This document shows, piece by piece, positions 20,023-33,435 of a stretch of 64,000 nucleotides of DNA. Below the pieces are notes generated by a model. That model was not told the DNA's origin. It ran no database searches and saw only the letters and a list, made by a program, of their open reading frames with translations. Source of the DNA: Molanna angustata (Eukaryota > Arthropoda > Insecta > Trichoptera > Molannidae). The translations under genes and the position numbers were made by a program. Each line of letters begins with the position of its first letter. Positions within the stretch are counted from its first letter, which is position 1. The stretch is taken from positions 3,818,036 to 3,882,035 of the forward strand of contig OY754987.1 of NCBI GenBank assembly GCA_963576475.1. Direction: 5' to 3'.

Positions 20023-23000
20023 TTCATTCTAAATTTTACTACCAGGAATATAAATTTTCTAACGATAGTATATTTTCATGTTAAGATAGACAAACTATTA
20101 ATGCCGTATAGTGAAGAATGCTTATGTTGTATGAAATATTTTTAAAAAAGCAGATAAATTTTGATTTAAAGAACGCGAGAGCATTTTCAAAATTTTGACA
20201 CGTGATATCATATGAAGATTTTTTTGTTATTTATGGAAAGCTAATCAGTTCTATGTTCAAGCTCTTTACATTATAACATGAAATCAAATTACTGAACGTT
20301 TCCATACATAGAAATTTATCTAATTACATTTTTATTCATACTAAATGTTACTATCAGGAATATAAATTTTCTTCCGATAGTATATTTTTATGTTAAGATA
20401 GACAAACTATTAATGCAGTATAGTGAAGAATGCTTATGTTGTATGAAATATTTTTAAAAAAGCAGATAAATTTTGATTTAAAGAACGCGAGAGCATTTTC
20501 AAAATTTTGACACGTGATATCATATGAAGATTTTTTTGTTATTTATGGAAAGCTAATCAGTTCTATGTTCAAGCTCTTTACATTATAACATGAAATCAAA
20601 TTACTGAACGTTTCCATACATAGAAATTTATCTAATTACATTTTTATTCATACTAAATGTTACTATCAGGAATATAAATTTTCTTCCGATAGTATATTTT
20701 TATGTTAAGATAGACAAACTATTAATGCAGTATAGTGAAGAATGCTTATGTTGTATGAAATATTTTAAAAAAGCACATAAATTTTGTTTTAAAGAACGCA
20801 AGAGTATTTTCCAAATTTTGACAGGTGATATCATATGAAGAATTTTTTTGTTATTTATGGAAAGCTAATCAGTTCTATGTTCAAGCTCTTTACATTGTAA
20901 CATGAAATCAAATTACTGAACTTTTCCATACATAGAAATTTATCTAATTACATTTTTATTCATACTAAATGTTACTACCAGGAATATAAATTTTCTTTCG
21001 ATAGTATATTTTTATGTTAAGATAAACAAACTATTAATGCAGTATAGTGAAGAATGCTTATGTTGTATGAAATATTTTAAAAAAAGCAGATAAATTTTGA
21101 TTTAAAGAACGCGAGAGCATTTTCAAAATTTTGACACGTGATATTATATGAAGAATTTTTAGTTATTTATGGAAAGCTAATCAGTTCTATGTTCAAGCTC
21201 TTTACATTATAACATGAAATCAAATTACTGAACGTTTCCATACATAGAAATTTATCTAATTACATTTTTATTCATACTAAATGTTACTATCAGGAATATA
21301 AATTTTCTTCCGATAGTATATTTTTATGTTAAGATAGACAAACTATTAATGCAGTATAGTGAAGAATGCTTATGTTGTATGAAATATTTTTAAAAAGGCA
21401 GATAAATTTTGTTTTAAAGAACGCAAGAGTATTTTCCAAATTTTGACAGGTGATATCAAATGAAGAATTTTTTTGTTATTTATGGAAAGCTAATCAGTTC
21501 TATGTTCAAGCTCTTTACATTATAACATGAAATCAAAATACTGAACTTTTCCATACATAGAAATTTATCTAATTACATTTTTATTCATACTAAATGTTAC
21601 TACCAGGAATATAAATTTTCTTCCGATAGTATATTTTTATGTTAAGATAAACAAACTATTAATGCAGTATAGTGAAGAATGCTTATGTTGTATGAAATAT
21701 TTTTAAAAAAGCAGATAAATTTTGTTTTAAATAACGCAAGAGTATTTTCCAAATTTTGACAGGTGATATCATATGAAGAATTTTTTTGTTATTTATGGAA
21801 AGCTAATCAGTTCTATGTTCAAGCTCTTTACATTATAACATGAAATCAAAATACTGAACTTTTCCATACATAGAAATTTATCTAATTACATTTTTATTCA
21901 TACTAAATGTTACTACCAGGAATATAAATTTTCTTCCGATAGTATATTTTTATGTTAAGATAAACAAACTATTAATGCAGTTTAGTGAAGAATGCTTATG
22001 TTGTATGAAATATTTTAAAAAAAGCAGATAAATTTTGATTTAAAGAACGCGAGAGCATTTTCAAAATTTTGACACGTGATATCATATGAAGATTTTTTTG
22101 TTATTTATGGAAAGCTAATCAGTTCTATGTTCAAGCTCTTTACATTATAACATGAAATCAAATTACTGAACGTTTCCATACATAGAAATTTATCTAATTA
22201 CATTTTTATTCATACTAAATGTTACTATCAGGAATATAAATTTTCTTCCGATAGTATATTTTTATGTTAAGATAGACAAACTATTAATGCAGTATAGTGA
22301 AGAATGCTTATGTTGTATGAAATATTTTTAAAAAAGCAGATAAATTTTGATTTAAAGAACGCGAGAGCATGTTCAAAATTTTGACACGTGATATCATATG
22401 AAGATTTTTTTGTTATTTATGGAAAGCTAATCAGTTCTATGTTCAAGCTCTTTACATTATAACATGAAATCAAATTACTGAACGTTTCCATACATAGAAA
22501 TTTATCTAATTACATATTTATTCATACTAAATGTTACTATCAGGAATATAAATTTTCTTCCGATAGTATATTTTTATGTTAAGATAGACAAACTATTAAT
22601 GCAGTATAGGGAAGAATGCTTATGTTGTATGAAATATTTTAAAAAAAGCAGATAAATTTTGTTCTAAAGAACGCGAGAGCATTTTCCAAATTTTGACAGG
22701 TGATATCATATGAAGATTTTTTTTGTTATTTATGGAAAGCTAATCAGTTCTATGTTCAAGCTCTTTACATTATAACATGAAATCAAATTACTGAACGTTT
22801 CCATACATAGAAATTTATCTAATTACATTTTTATTCATACTAAATGTTACTATCAGGAATATAAATTTTCTTCCGTTAGTATATTTTTATGTTAAGATAG
22901 ACAAACTATTAATGCAGTATAGGGAAGAATGCTTATGTTGTATGAAATATTTTTAAAAAAGCAGATAAATTTTGATTTAAAGAACGCGAGAGCATTTTCA

Positions 23001-26000
23001 AAATTTTGACACGTGATATTATATGAAGAATTTTTAGTTATTTATGGAAAGCTAATCAGTTCTATGTTCAAGCTCTTTACATTATAACATGAAATCAAAT
23101 TACTGAACGTTTCCATACATAGAAATTTATCTAATTACATTTTTATTCATACTAAATGTTACTATCAGGAATATAAATTTTCTTCCGATAGTATATTTTT
23201 ATGTTAAGATAGACAAACTATTAATGCAGTATAGTGAAGAATGCTTATGTTGTATGAAATATTTTTAAAAAAGCAGATAAATTTTGTTTTAAAGAACGCA
23301 AGAGTATTTTCCAAATTTTGACAGGTGATATCAAATGAAGAATTTTTTTGTTATTTATGGAAAGCTAATCAGTTCTATGTTCAAGCTCTTTACATTATAA
23401 CATGAAATCAAAATACTGAACTTTTCCATACATAGAAATTTATCTAATTACATTTTTATTCATACTAAATGTTACTACCAGGAATATAAATTTTCTTCCG
23501 ATAGTATATTTTTATGTTAAGATAAACAAACTATTAATGCAGTATAGTGAAGAATGCTTATGTTGTATGAAATATTTTTAAAAAAGCAGATAAATTTTGT
23601 TTTAAAGAACGCAAGAGTATTTTCCAAATTTTGACCGGTGATATCATATGAAGAATTTTTTTGTTATTTATGGAAAGCTAATCAGTTCTATGTTCAAGCT
23701 CTTTACATTATAACATGAAATCAAAATACTGAACTTTTCCATACATAGAAATTTATCTAATTACATTTTTATTCATACTAAATGTTACTACCAGGAATAT
23801 AAATTTTCTTCCGATAGTATATTTTTATGTTAAGATAAACAAACTATTAATGCAGTATAGTGAAGAATGCTTATGTTGTATGAAATATTTTAAAAAAAGC
23901 AGATAAATTTTGATTTAAAGAACGCGAGAGCATTTTCAAAATTTTGACACGTGATATCATATGAAGATTTTTTTGTTATTTATGGAAAGCTAATCAGTTC
24001 TATGTTCAAGCTCTTTACATTATAACATGAAATCAAATTACTGAACGTTTCCATACATAGAAATTTATCTAATTACATTTTTATTCATACTCAATGTTAC
24101 TATCAGGAATATAAATTTTCTTCCGATAGTATATTTTTATGTTAAGATAGACAAACTATTAATGCAGTATAGTGAAGAATGCTTATGTTGTATGAAATAT
24201 TTTTAAAAAAGCAGATAAATTTTGATTTAAAGAACGCGAGAGCATGTTCAAAATTTTGACACGTGATATCATATGAAGATTTTTTTGTTATTTATGGAAA
24301 GCTAATCAGTTCTATGTTCAAGCTCTTTACATTATAACATGAAATCAAATTACTGAACGTTTCCATACATAGAAATTTATCTAATTACATTTTTATTCAT
24401 ACTAAATGTTACTATCAGGAATATAAATTTTCTTCCGATAGTATATTTTTATGTTAAGATAGACAAACTATTAATGCAGTATAGGGAAGAATGCTTATGT
24501 TGTATGAAATATTTTAAAAAAAGCAGATAAATTTTGTTCTAAAGAACGCGAGAGCATTTTCCAAATTTTGACAGGTGATATCATATGAAGATTTTTTTTG
24601 TTATTTATGGAAAGCTAATCAGTTCTATGTTCAAGCTCTTTACATAATAACATGAAATCAAATTACTGAACGTTTCCATACATAGAAATTTATCTAATTA
24701 CATTTTTATTCATACTAAATGTTACTATCAGGAATATAAATTTTCTTCCGTTAGTATATTTTTATGTTAAGATAGACAAACTATTAATGCAGTATAGGGA
24801 AGAATGCTTAATATGTTGTATGAAATATTTTTAAAAAAGCAGATAAATTTTGTTCTAAAGAACGCGAGAGCATTTTCCAAATTTTGACAGGTGATATCAT
24901 ATGAAGATTTTTTTTGTTATTTATGGAAAGCAAATCAGTTCTATGTTCAAGCTCTTTACATTATAACATGAAATAAAATTACTGAACTTTTCCATACATA
25001 GAAATTTATCTAATTACATTTTTATTCATACTAAATGTTACTATCAGGAATATAAATTTTCTTCCGATAGTATATTTTTATGTTAAGATAAACAAACTAT
25101 TAATGCAGTATAGTGAAGAATGCTTATGTTGTATGAAATATTTTAAAAAAAGCAGATAAATTTTGTTTTAAAGAACGCGAGAGCATTTTCAAAATTTTGA
25201 CACGTGATATTATATGAAGAATTTTTAGTTATTTATGTAAAGCTAATCAGTTCTATGTTCAAGCTCTTTACATTATAACATGAAATCAAATTACTGAACG
25301 TTTCCATACATAGAAATTTATCTAATTACATTTTTATTCATACTAAATGTTACTATCAGGAATATAAATTTTCTTCCGATAGTATATTTTTATGTTAAGA
25401 TAGACAAACTATTAATGCAGTATAAGGAAGAATGCTTATGTTGTATGAAATATTTTAAACAAAGCAGATAAATTTTGTTCTAAAGAACGCGAGAGCATTT
25501 TCCAAATTTTGACAGGTGATATCATATGAAGATTTTTTTTGTTATTTATGGAAAGCTAATCAGTTATATGTTCAAGCTCTTTACATTATAACATGAAATC
25601 AAATTACTGAACTTTTCCATACATAGAAATTTATCTAATTACATTTTTATTCATACTAAATGTTACTACCAGGAATATAAATTTTCTTCCGATAGTATAT
25701 TTTTATGTTAAGATAAACAAACTATTAATGCAGTATAGTGAAGAATGCTTATGTTGTATGAAATATTTTAAAAAAAGCAGATAAATTTTGATTTAAAGAA
25801 CGCGAGAGCATTTTCAAAATTTTGACACGTGATATCATATGAAGATTTTTTTGTTATTTATGGAAAGCTAATCAGTTCTATGTTCAAGCTCTTTACATTA
25901 TAACATGAAATCAAATTACTGAACGTTTCCATACATAGAAATTTATCTAATTACATTTTTATTCATACTCAATGTTACTATCAGGAATATAAATTTTCTT

Positions 26001-29000
26001 CCGATAGTATATTTTTATGTTAAGATAGACAAACTATTAATGCAGTATAGTGAAGAATGCTTATGTTGTATGAAATATTTTTAAAAAAGCAGATAAATTT
26101 TGATTTAAAGAACGCGAGAGCATGTTCAAAATTTTGACACGTGATATCATATGAAGATTTTTTTGTTATTTATGGAAAGCTAATCAGTTCTATGTTCAAG
26201 CTCTTTACATTATAACATGAAATCAAATTACTGAACGTTTCCATACATAGAAATTTATCTAATTACATTTTTATTCATACTAAATGTTACTATCAGGAAT
26301 ATAAATTTTCTTCCGATAGTATATTTTTATGTTAAGATAGACAAACTATTAATGCAGTATAGGGAAGAATGCTTATGTTGTATGAAATATTTTAAAAAAA
26401 GCAGATAAATTTTGTTCTAAAGAACGCGAGAGCATTTTCCAAATTTTGACAGGTGATATCATATGAAGATTTTTTTTGTTATTTATGGAAAGCTAATCAG
26501 TTCTATGTTCAAGCTCTTTACATAATAACATGAAATCAAATTACTGAACGTTTCCATACATAGAAATTTATCTAATTACATTTTTATTCATACTAAATGT
26601 TACTATCAGGAATATAAATTTTCTTCCGTTAGTATATTTTTATGTTAAGATAGACAAACTATTAATGCAGTATAGGGAAGAATGCTTAATATGTTGTATG
26701 AAATATTTTTAAAAAAGCAGATAAATTTTGTTCTAAAGAACGCGAGAGCATTTTCCAAATTTTGACAGGTGATATCATATGAAGATTTTTTTTGTTATTT
26801 ATGGAAAGCAAATCAGTTCTATGTTCAAGCTCTTTACATTATAACATGAAATAAAATTACTGAACTTTTCCATACATAGAAATTTATCTAATTACATTTT
26901 TATTCATACTAAATGTTACTATCAGGAATATAAATTTTCTTCCGATAGTATATTTTTATGTTAAGATAAACAAACTATTAATGCAGTATAGTGAAGAATG
27001 CTTATGTTGTATGAAATATTTTAAAAAAAGCAGATAAATTTTGTTTTAAAGAACGCGAGAGCATTTTCCAAATTTTGACAGGTGATATTATATGAAGATT
27101 TTTTTTGTTATTTATGGAAAGCTAATCAGTTCTATGTTCAAGCTCTTTACATTATATCATGAAATCAAATTACTACACGTTTCCATACATAGAAATTTAT
27201 CTAATTACATTTTTATTCATACTAAATGTTACTACCAGGAATATAAATTTTCTTCCGATAGTATATTTTTATGTTAAGATAAACAAACTATTAATGCAGT
27301 ATAGTGAAGAATGCTTATGTTGTATGAAATATTTTAAAAAAAGCAGATAAATTTTGATTTAAAGAACGCGAGAGCATTTTCAAAATTTTGACACGTGATA
27401 TCATATGAAGATTTTTTTGTTATTTATGGAAAGCTAATCAGTTCTATGTTCAAGCTCTTTACATTATAACATGAAATCAAATTACTGAACGTTTCCATAC
27501 ATAGAAATTTATCTAATTACATTTTTATTCATACTCAATGTTACTATCAGGAATATAAATTTTCTTCCGATAGTATATTTTTATGTTAAGATAGACAAAC
27601 TATTAATGCAGTATAGTGAAGAATGCTTATGTTGTATGAAATATTTTTAAAAAAGCAGATAAATTTTGATTTAAAGAACGCGAGAGCATGTTCAAAATTT
27701 TGACACGTGATATCATATGAAGATTTTTTTGTTATTTATGGAAAGCTAATCAGTTCTATGTTCAAGCTCTTTACATTATAACATGAAATCAAATTACTGA
27801 ACGTTTCCATACATAGAAATTTATCTAATTACATTTTTATTCATACTAAATGTTACTATCAGGAATATAAATTTTCTTCCGATAGTATATTTTTATGTTA
27901 AGATAGACAAACTATTAATGCAGTATAGGGAAGAATGCTTATGTTGTATGAAATATTTTAAAAAAAGCAGATAAATTTTGTTCTAAAGAACGCGAGAGCA
28001 TTTTCCAAATTTTGACAGGTGATATCATATGAAGATTTTTTTTGTTATTTATGGAAAGCTAATCAGTTCTATGTTCAAGCTCTTTACATAATAACATGAA
28101 ATCAAATTACTGAACGTTTCCATACATAGAAATTTATCTAATTACATTTTTATTCATACTAAATGTTACTATCAGGAATATAAATTTTCTTCCGTTAGTA
28201 TATTTTTATGTTAAGATAGACAAACTATTAATGCAGTATAGGGAAGAATGCTTAATATGTTGTATGAAATATTTTTAAAAAAGCAGATAAATTTTGTTCT
28301 AAAGAACGCGAGAGCATTTTCCAAATTTTGACAGGTGATATCATATGAAGATTTTTTTTGTTATTTATGGAAAGCAAATCAGTTCTATGTTCAAGCTCTT
28401 TACATTATAACATGAAATAAAATTACTGAACTTTTCCATACATAGAAATTTATCTAATTACATTTTTATTCATACTAAATGTTACTATCAGGAATATAAA
28501 TTTTCTTCCGATAGTATATTTTTATGTTAAGATAAACAAACTATTAATGCAGTATAGTGAAGAATGCTTATGTTGTATGAAATATTTTAAAAAAAGCAGA
28601 TAAATTTTGTTTTAAAGAACGCGAGAGCATTTTCAAAATTTTGACACGTGATATTATATGAAGAATTTTTAGTTATTTATGTAAAGCAAATCAGTTCTAT
28701 GTTCAAGCTCTTTACATTATAACATGAAATCAAATTACTGAACGTTTCCATACATAGAAATTTATCTAATTACATTTTTATTCATACTAAATGTTACTAT
28801 CAGGAATATAAATTTTCTTCCGATAGTATATTTTTATGTTAAGATAGACAAACTATTAATGCAGTATAAGGAAGAATGCTTATGTTGTATGAAATATTTT
28901 AAACAAAGCAGATAAATTTTGTTCTAAAGAACGCGAGAGCATTTTCCAAATTTTGACAGGTGATATCATATGAAGATTTTTTTTGTTATTTATGGAAAGC

Positions 29001-31835
29001 TAATCAGTTATATGTTCAAGCTCTTTACATTATAACATGAAATCAAATTACTGAACTTTTCCATACATAGAAATTTATCTAATTACATTTTTATTCATAC
29101 TAAATGTTACTATCAGGAATATAAATTTTCTTCCGATAGTATATTTTTATGATAAGATAGACAAACTTTTAATGCAGTATGGTGTAGAATGCTTATGTTG
29201 TATGAAATATTTTAAAAAAAGTAGATAAATTTTGTTTTAAAGAACGCAAGAGCATTTTCCAAATTTTGACAGGTGATATCATATGAAGAATTTTTTTGTT
29301 ATTTATGGTAAGCTAATCAGTTCTATTTTCAAGCTCTTTACATTATAACATGAAATCAAATTACTGAACGTTTCCATACATAGAAATTTATCTAATTACA
29401 TTTTTATTCATACTAAATGTTACTATCAGGAATATAAATTTTCTTCCGATAGTATATTTTTATGTTAAGATAGACAAACTATTAATGCAGTATAGGGAAG
29501 AATGCTTATGTTGTATGAAATATTTTAAAAAAAGCAGATAAATTTTGTTCTAAAGAACGCGAGAGCATTTACCAAATTTTGATAGGTGATATCATAATGA
29601 AGATTTTTTTTGTTATTTATGGAAAACTAATCAGTTCTATGTTCAAGCTCTTTACATTATAACATGAAATCAAATTACTGAACATTTCCATACATAGAAA
29701 TTTATCTAATTACATTATTATTCATACTAAATGTTACTATCAGGAATATAAATTTTCTTCCGATAGTATATTTTTATGTTAAGATAGACAAACTATTAAT
29801 GCAGTATAGTGAAGAATGCTTATGTTGTATGAAATATTTTAAAAAAAGCAGATAAATTTTGTTTTAAAGAACGCGAGAGCATTTTCCAAATTTTGACAGG
29901 TGATATTATATGAAGATTTTTTTTGTTATTTATGGAAAGCTAATCAGTTCTATGTTCAAGCTCTTTACATTATATCATGAAATCAAATTACTACACGTTT
30001 CCATACATAGAAATTTATCTAATTACATTTTTATTCATACTAAATGTTACTATCAGGAATATAAATTTTCTTCCGATAGTATATTTTTATGTAAAGATAA
30101 ACAAACTATTAATGCAGTATAGTGAAGAATGCTTATGTTGTATGAAATATTTTAAAAAAAGCAGATAAATTTTGTTCTAAAGAACGCGAGAGCATTTTCC
30201 AAATTTTGACAGGTGATATCATATGAAGATTTTTTTTGTTATTTATGGAAAGCTAATCAGTTCTATGTTCAAGCTGTTTACATTATAACATGAAATCAAA
30301 TTACTAAACGTTTCCATACATAAAAATTTATCTAATTACATTTTTATTCATACTAAATGTTACTACCAGGAATATAAATTTTCTTCCGATAGTATATTTT
30401 TATGTTAAGATAAACAAACTATTAATGCAGTATAGTGAAGAATGCTTATGTTGTATGAAATATTTTAAAAAAAGCAGATAAATTTTGTTTTAAAGAACGC
30501 GAGAGCATTTTTCAAATTTTGACAGGTGATATCATATGAAGAATTTTTTTGTTATTTATGGAAAGCTAATCAGTTTTATGTTCAAGCTCTTTACATTATA
30601 ACATGAAATCAAATTACTGAACTTTTCCATACATAGAAATTTATCTAATTACATTTTTATTCATACTAAATGTTACTATCAGGAATATAAATTTTCTTCC
30701 GATAGTATATTTTTATGTTAAGATAGACAAACTATTAATGCAGTATAGTGAAGAATGCTTATGTTGTATGAAATATTTTAAAAAAAGCAGATAAATTTTG
30801 TTTTAAAGAACTCGAGAGCATTTTTCAAATTTTGACAGGTGATATCATATGAAGAATTTTTTTGTTATTTATGGAAAGCTAATCAGTTCTATGTTCAAGC
30901 TCTTTACATTATATCATGAAATCAAATTACTACACGTTTCCATACATAGAAATTTATCTAATTACATTTTTATTCATACTAAATGTTACTATCAGGAATA
31001 TAAATTTTCTTCCGATAGTATATTTTTATGTTAAGATAAACAAACTATTAATGCAGTATAGTGAAGAATGCTTATGTTGTATGAAATATTTTAAAAAAAG
31101 CAGATAAATTTTATTTTAAAGAACGCGAGAGCATTTTCAAAATTTTGACACGTGATATTATATGAAGATTTTTTTTGTTATTTATGGAAAGCTAATCAGT
31201 TCTATGTTCAAGCTCTTTACATTATAACATGAAATCAAATTACTGAACTTTTCCATACATAGAAATTTATCTAATTACATTATTATTCATACTAAATGTT
31301 ACTATCAGGAATATAAATTTTCTTCCGATAGTATATTTTTATGTTAAGATAAACAAACTATTAATGCAATATAGTGAAGAATGCTTATGTTGTATGAAAT
31401 ATTTTAAAAAAAGCAGATAAATTTTGTTCTAAAGAACGCGAGAGCATTTTCCAAATTTTGACAGGTGATATCATATGAAGATTTTTTTTGTTATTTAAGG
31501 AAAGCTAATCAGTTCTATGTTCAAGCTCTTTACATTATAACATGAAATCAAATTACTAAACGTTTCCATACATAGAAATTTATCTAATTACATTTTTATT
31601 CATACTAAATGTTACTACCAGGAATATAAATTTTCTTCCGATAGTATATTTTTATGTTAAGATAGACAAACTATTAATGCAGTATAGTGAAGACTGCTTA
31701 TGTTGTATGAAATATTTTAAAAAAAGCAGATAAATTTTGTTTCAAAGAGCGTTAGAGCATTTTGACAATGTTTACACGTGATATCATATGAAGAAATTAT
31801 ATGATATCTATGAAAAGCTAATCAGTTCTAAGTTC
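20023..31835 (-). repeat. Satellite array, 312-313-bp monomer, 38 anchored copies
   Basis: Taking TATGAAGA as anchor, units start at 20211, 20523, 20834, 21147 and so on to 31474 and 31787: 38 anchors at 311-313 bp, with three 316-bp spacings that carry an extra AAT in GAATGCTTAATATGTTG. Most monomers differ by a few substitutions. The short ORFs of 61-70 codons exist only in units with ATATCATGAAATC and CTACACG variants, so they do not represent a gene. The strand label follows the orientation of the host element. Confidence 0.97.
21147..29281. repeat. Higher-order repeat organisation inside the satellite
   Basis: Diagnostic variants recur every 6 or 5 monomers. GCATGTTCAAAATT lies before the anchors at 22397, 24272, 26150 and 27716 (spacing 1875, 1878, 1566). 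TACTCAATGTTAC lies near 24,089, 25,967 and 27,534. GCTTAATATGTTG lies before 24900, 26778 and 28344. GAATTTTTAGTTATTTATG follows 21147, 23022, 25213 and 28657. Blocks of about 1.87 kb and 1.56 kb were therefore duplicated as units. Confidence 0.9.
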
Positions 31836-32400
31836 AAGCTATTAATATTCTTCTTCTATCAATATGAAATCAATGAACTGATCATTGCCAAATATAAAAA
31901 AATTCTCTTGTTACATACTAGTTTCATACAAATATCCATTAAATAAAATATAATTTTTGAAACCGTTGAATATTTTTCTTTTAACATTGACCAACTTTGA
32001 ATACAATTTTATGAAGATTCTTGGTGTTGTATAAATAGTTGAAACCAAATTAAAATATCTCTAATTTCCAGGTCGTGAGAGCATTTTTTCAGTTTTAATA
32101 GATGAAATCATAAAGAAACATTGGGAAAAAATGAACCGTTGTCTATGGAAAACTAATCAGCTCTAAGTTTATGGACTTAACACATGTGATATCAATATGA
32201 AGTCAATCGGACTTATAGTTTGGGCTGCAGAGAGGACACAAAAAAAAACAACGTAAATGATGAATTCATAGAGAAGAAATCAAAAGTTGTCTATGGAAAA
32301 CTAATCAGCTCTAGGTCTTTGCACTTTACACATATGATGTTAATATGAAGTCGATCAGACTTATAGTTTGGGCTGTAGAGAGGACACAAAAAAGATAAAT
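31836..32400 (-). repeat. Diverged satellite edge and related internal units
   Basis: Segments GTGAGAGCATTTTTTCAG with GATGAAATCATA, and CTATGGAAAACTAATCAGCT twice (32,142 and 32,294), align with the monomer's CGAGAGCATTTTCAAAATT and TTATGGAAAGCTAATCAGTT. The two later units share TATAGTTTGGGCTG and GAGAGGACACAAAAAA with ~150-bp spacing. They look like ancestral or decayed relatives of the monomer. Confidence 0.8.
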
Positions 32401-32401
32401 G

Positions 32402-32440
32402 CTACGGCGTACGGCGTACGGCGTACAGCGTATACGCCAT
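32402..32440. repeat. Short (TACGGCG)n tandem and palindrome
   Basis: TACGGCGTACGGCGTACGGC is followed by GTATACGCCATACA. Four 7-bp units end in the palindrome GCGTATACGC. This CpG-rich island is unusual in the surrounding AT-rich DNA and lies at the inner side of the element's terminus. Confidence 0.8.
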
Positions 32441-32575
32441 ACACACAAACACATCACGACGAAACTCATAGTGTGCATTCTCTACATGATACCCATTGAG
32501 AAATTGATGTAAAAAAAATACGCTTAAATTTTGCGAAATCATGACTCTCCCCTATTCCATAGTGTGGAGAGTAAA

Positions 32576-32785
32576 AAAGTAAAAGTAATTAAATATATTA
32601 TTTATTTATTTTAGTTGTATATTATTTAAATTATATTATGTATTTATTTATACCCAAAATAATTCAATACTTTGAAAAGAGAATATTGTTCGAAAAAAGT
32701 CCCAAAAAAATAATAACAAATTTAATTAAATAAAATAAATTAATATTATACAACAAACGATTGTGTTCAACGCTATACTCCTAAT
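32576..32785 (-). repeat. Flanking segment shared with 16.9 kb
   Basis: ATACTTTGAAAAGAGAATAT, TGTTCGAAAAAAGTCC and GTGTTCAACGCTATACTCC are the reverse complement of the segment at 16,905-17,045. The remainder of the interval is AT-rich low-complexity sequence. Confidence 0.6.
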
Positions 32786-33134
32786 TTTTTTTTCAGCATT
32801 TTCGTGAAATGTGTTTGTTAAATTATTGTTGATTTAAATATTTTTTATGATAACTCGATAATTCTTTAATGCCATTTTATGAAAGTGATGTGACTTTTTA
32901 GCAATTCAAAAATAAAAATATCAAATCTAAAGTTATCTGTGCTTGGGGTCAATTTATAATTTATGACAGTCAAAAAAAATAGAAGTACTGATCAGATATC
33001 CTTCCTAAATCTAATAGAGTCTAACCGAGTATTACATATATAAATTTACAAAATTTGAATAGAACTGATGAAACATTTTCAAGCTCAGAGGGAAAATATT
33101 AGCGTGAGAAATAAAATTAAACCAATTTCTCATC
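32786..33134. other. AT-rich non-coding stretch
   Basis: Nothing recognised. Confidence 0.5.
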
Positions 33135-33205
33135 TGCTGGGGATCGAATCCATGACGCCTGCACAGAAACCAAACGGTTTACCAACTGTGCCACGCTGGT
33201 AATGT
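33135..33205 (-). mobile_element. tRNA-derived SINE head, family S3
   Basis: Reverse complement reads GTGGCACAGTTGGTAAACCG as an A-box-like segment and GGATTCGATCCCCAGCAGA as a B-box-like segment. A second copy lies at 59,890-59,950 with CTGCTGGGGATCGAGCCCAG. Acceptor pairing is not evident and the copies share sequence outside the tRNA-like part, so a SINE is more likely than a tRNA gene. Confidence 0.65.
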
Positions 33206-33435
33206 TATATATGGTATTTCTGCACAGGATTATCAACTGCACAAGGCTGTTTATTTCAAATCCAACCTTATTTTTTCTTCCAACCAGAGGAAGCGGAATT
33301 TTCTGGAGCTACATATAAGGTTGCTGCCATTGGGGCCCACGCCTCACAGTCAGTAAAGTTGACACAGTCAGTAGGAGACTAAGAAAATCCCCTTAAATGT
33401 AGGATCTTCAATAATTTGGATTTTTTCATATTGCT

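Larger units (their letters stand above)
19960..32575 (-). mobile_element. Long element containing the 312-bp satellite (host element of the array)
   Basis: The left end (ACGAGTGGGTTGTGGCCAAC, CTAAACTCTCCACACCACA) and the right end (CACTATGAGTTT-type sequence at 32,450-32,525 and ACATGATACCCATTGAGAA) are the reverse complements of the two ends of the short copy at 13,735-13,962. The two ends also share a short inverted repeat, CTCTCCACAC at 19,983-19,995 and its complement at 32,558-32,570. Between the ends lie the satellite and a diverged right part. No transposase, Rep/helicase or reverse transcriptase is visible. A Helitron-like or MITE-like non-autonomous element with an expanded internal tandem repeat is an inference. 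Confidence 0.6.

Noticed and set aside
27092..31107. Repeated 61-70-residue ORFs inside the satellite
   Set aside because: They exist only in monomers with a few substitutions that remove a stop codon. Other monomers are interrupted at the same place, and composition follows the AT content. They are by-products of the satellite.
20023..31835. A CRISPR array
   Set aside because: The repeat unit is 312 bp with no distinct spacers, the context is eukaryotic, and no Cas genes are present.
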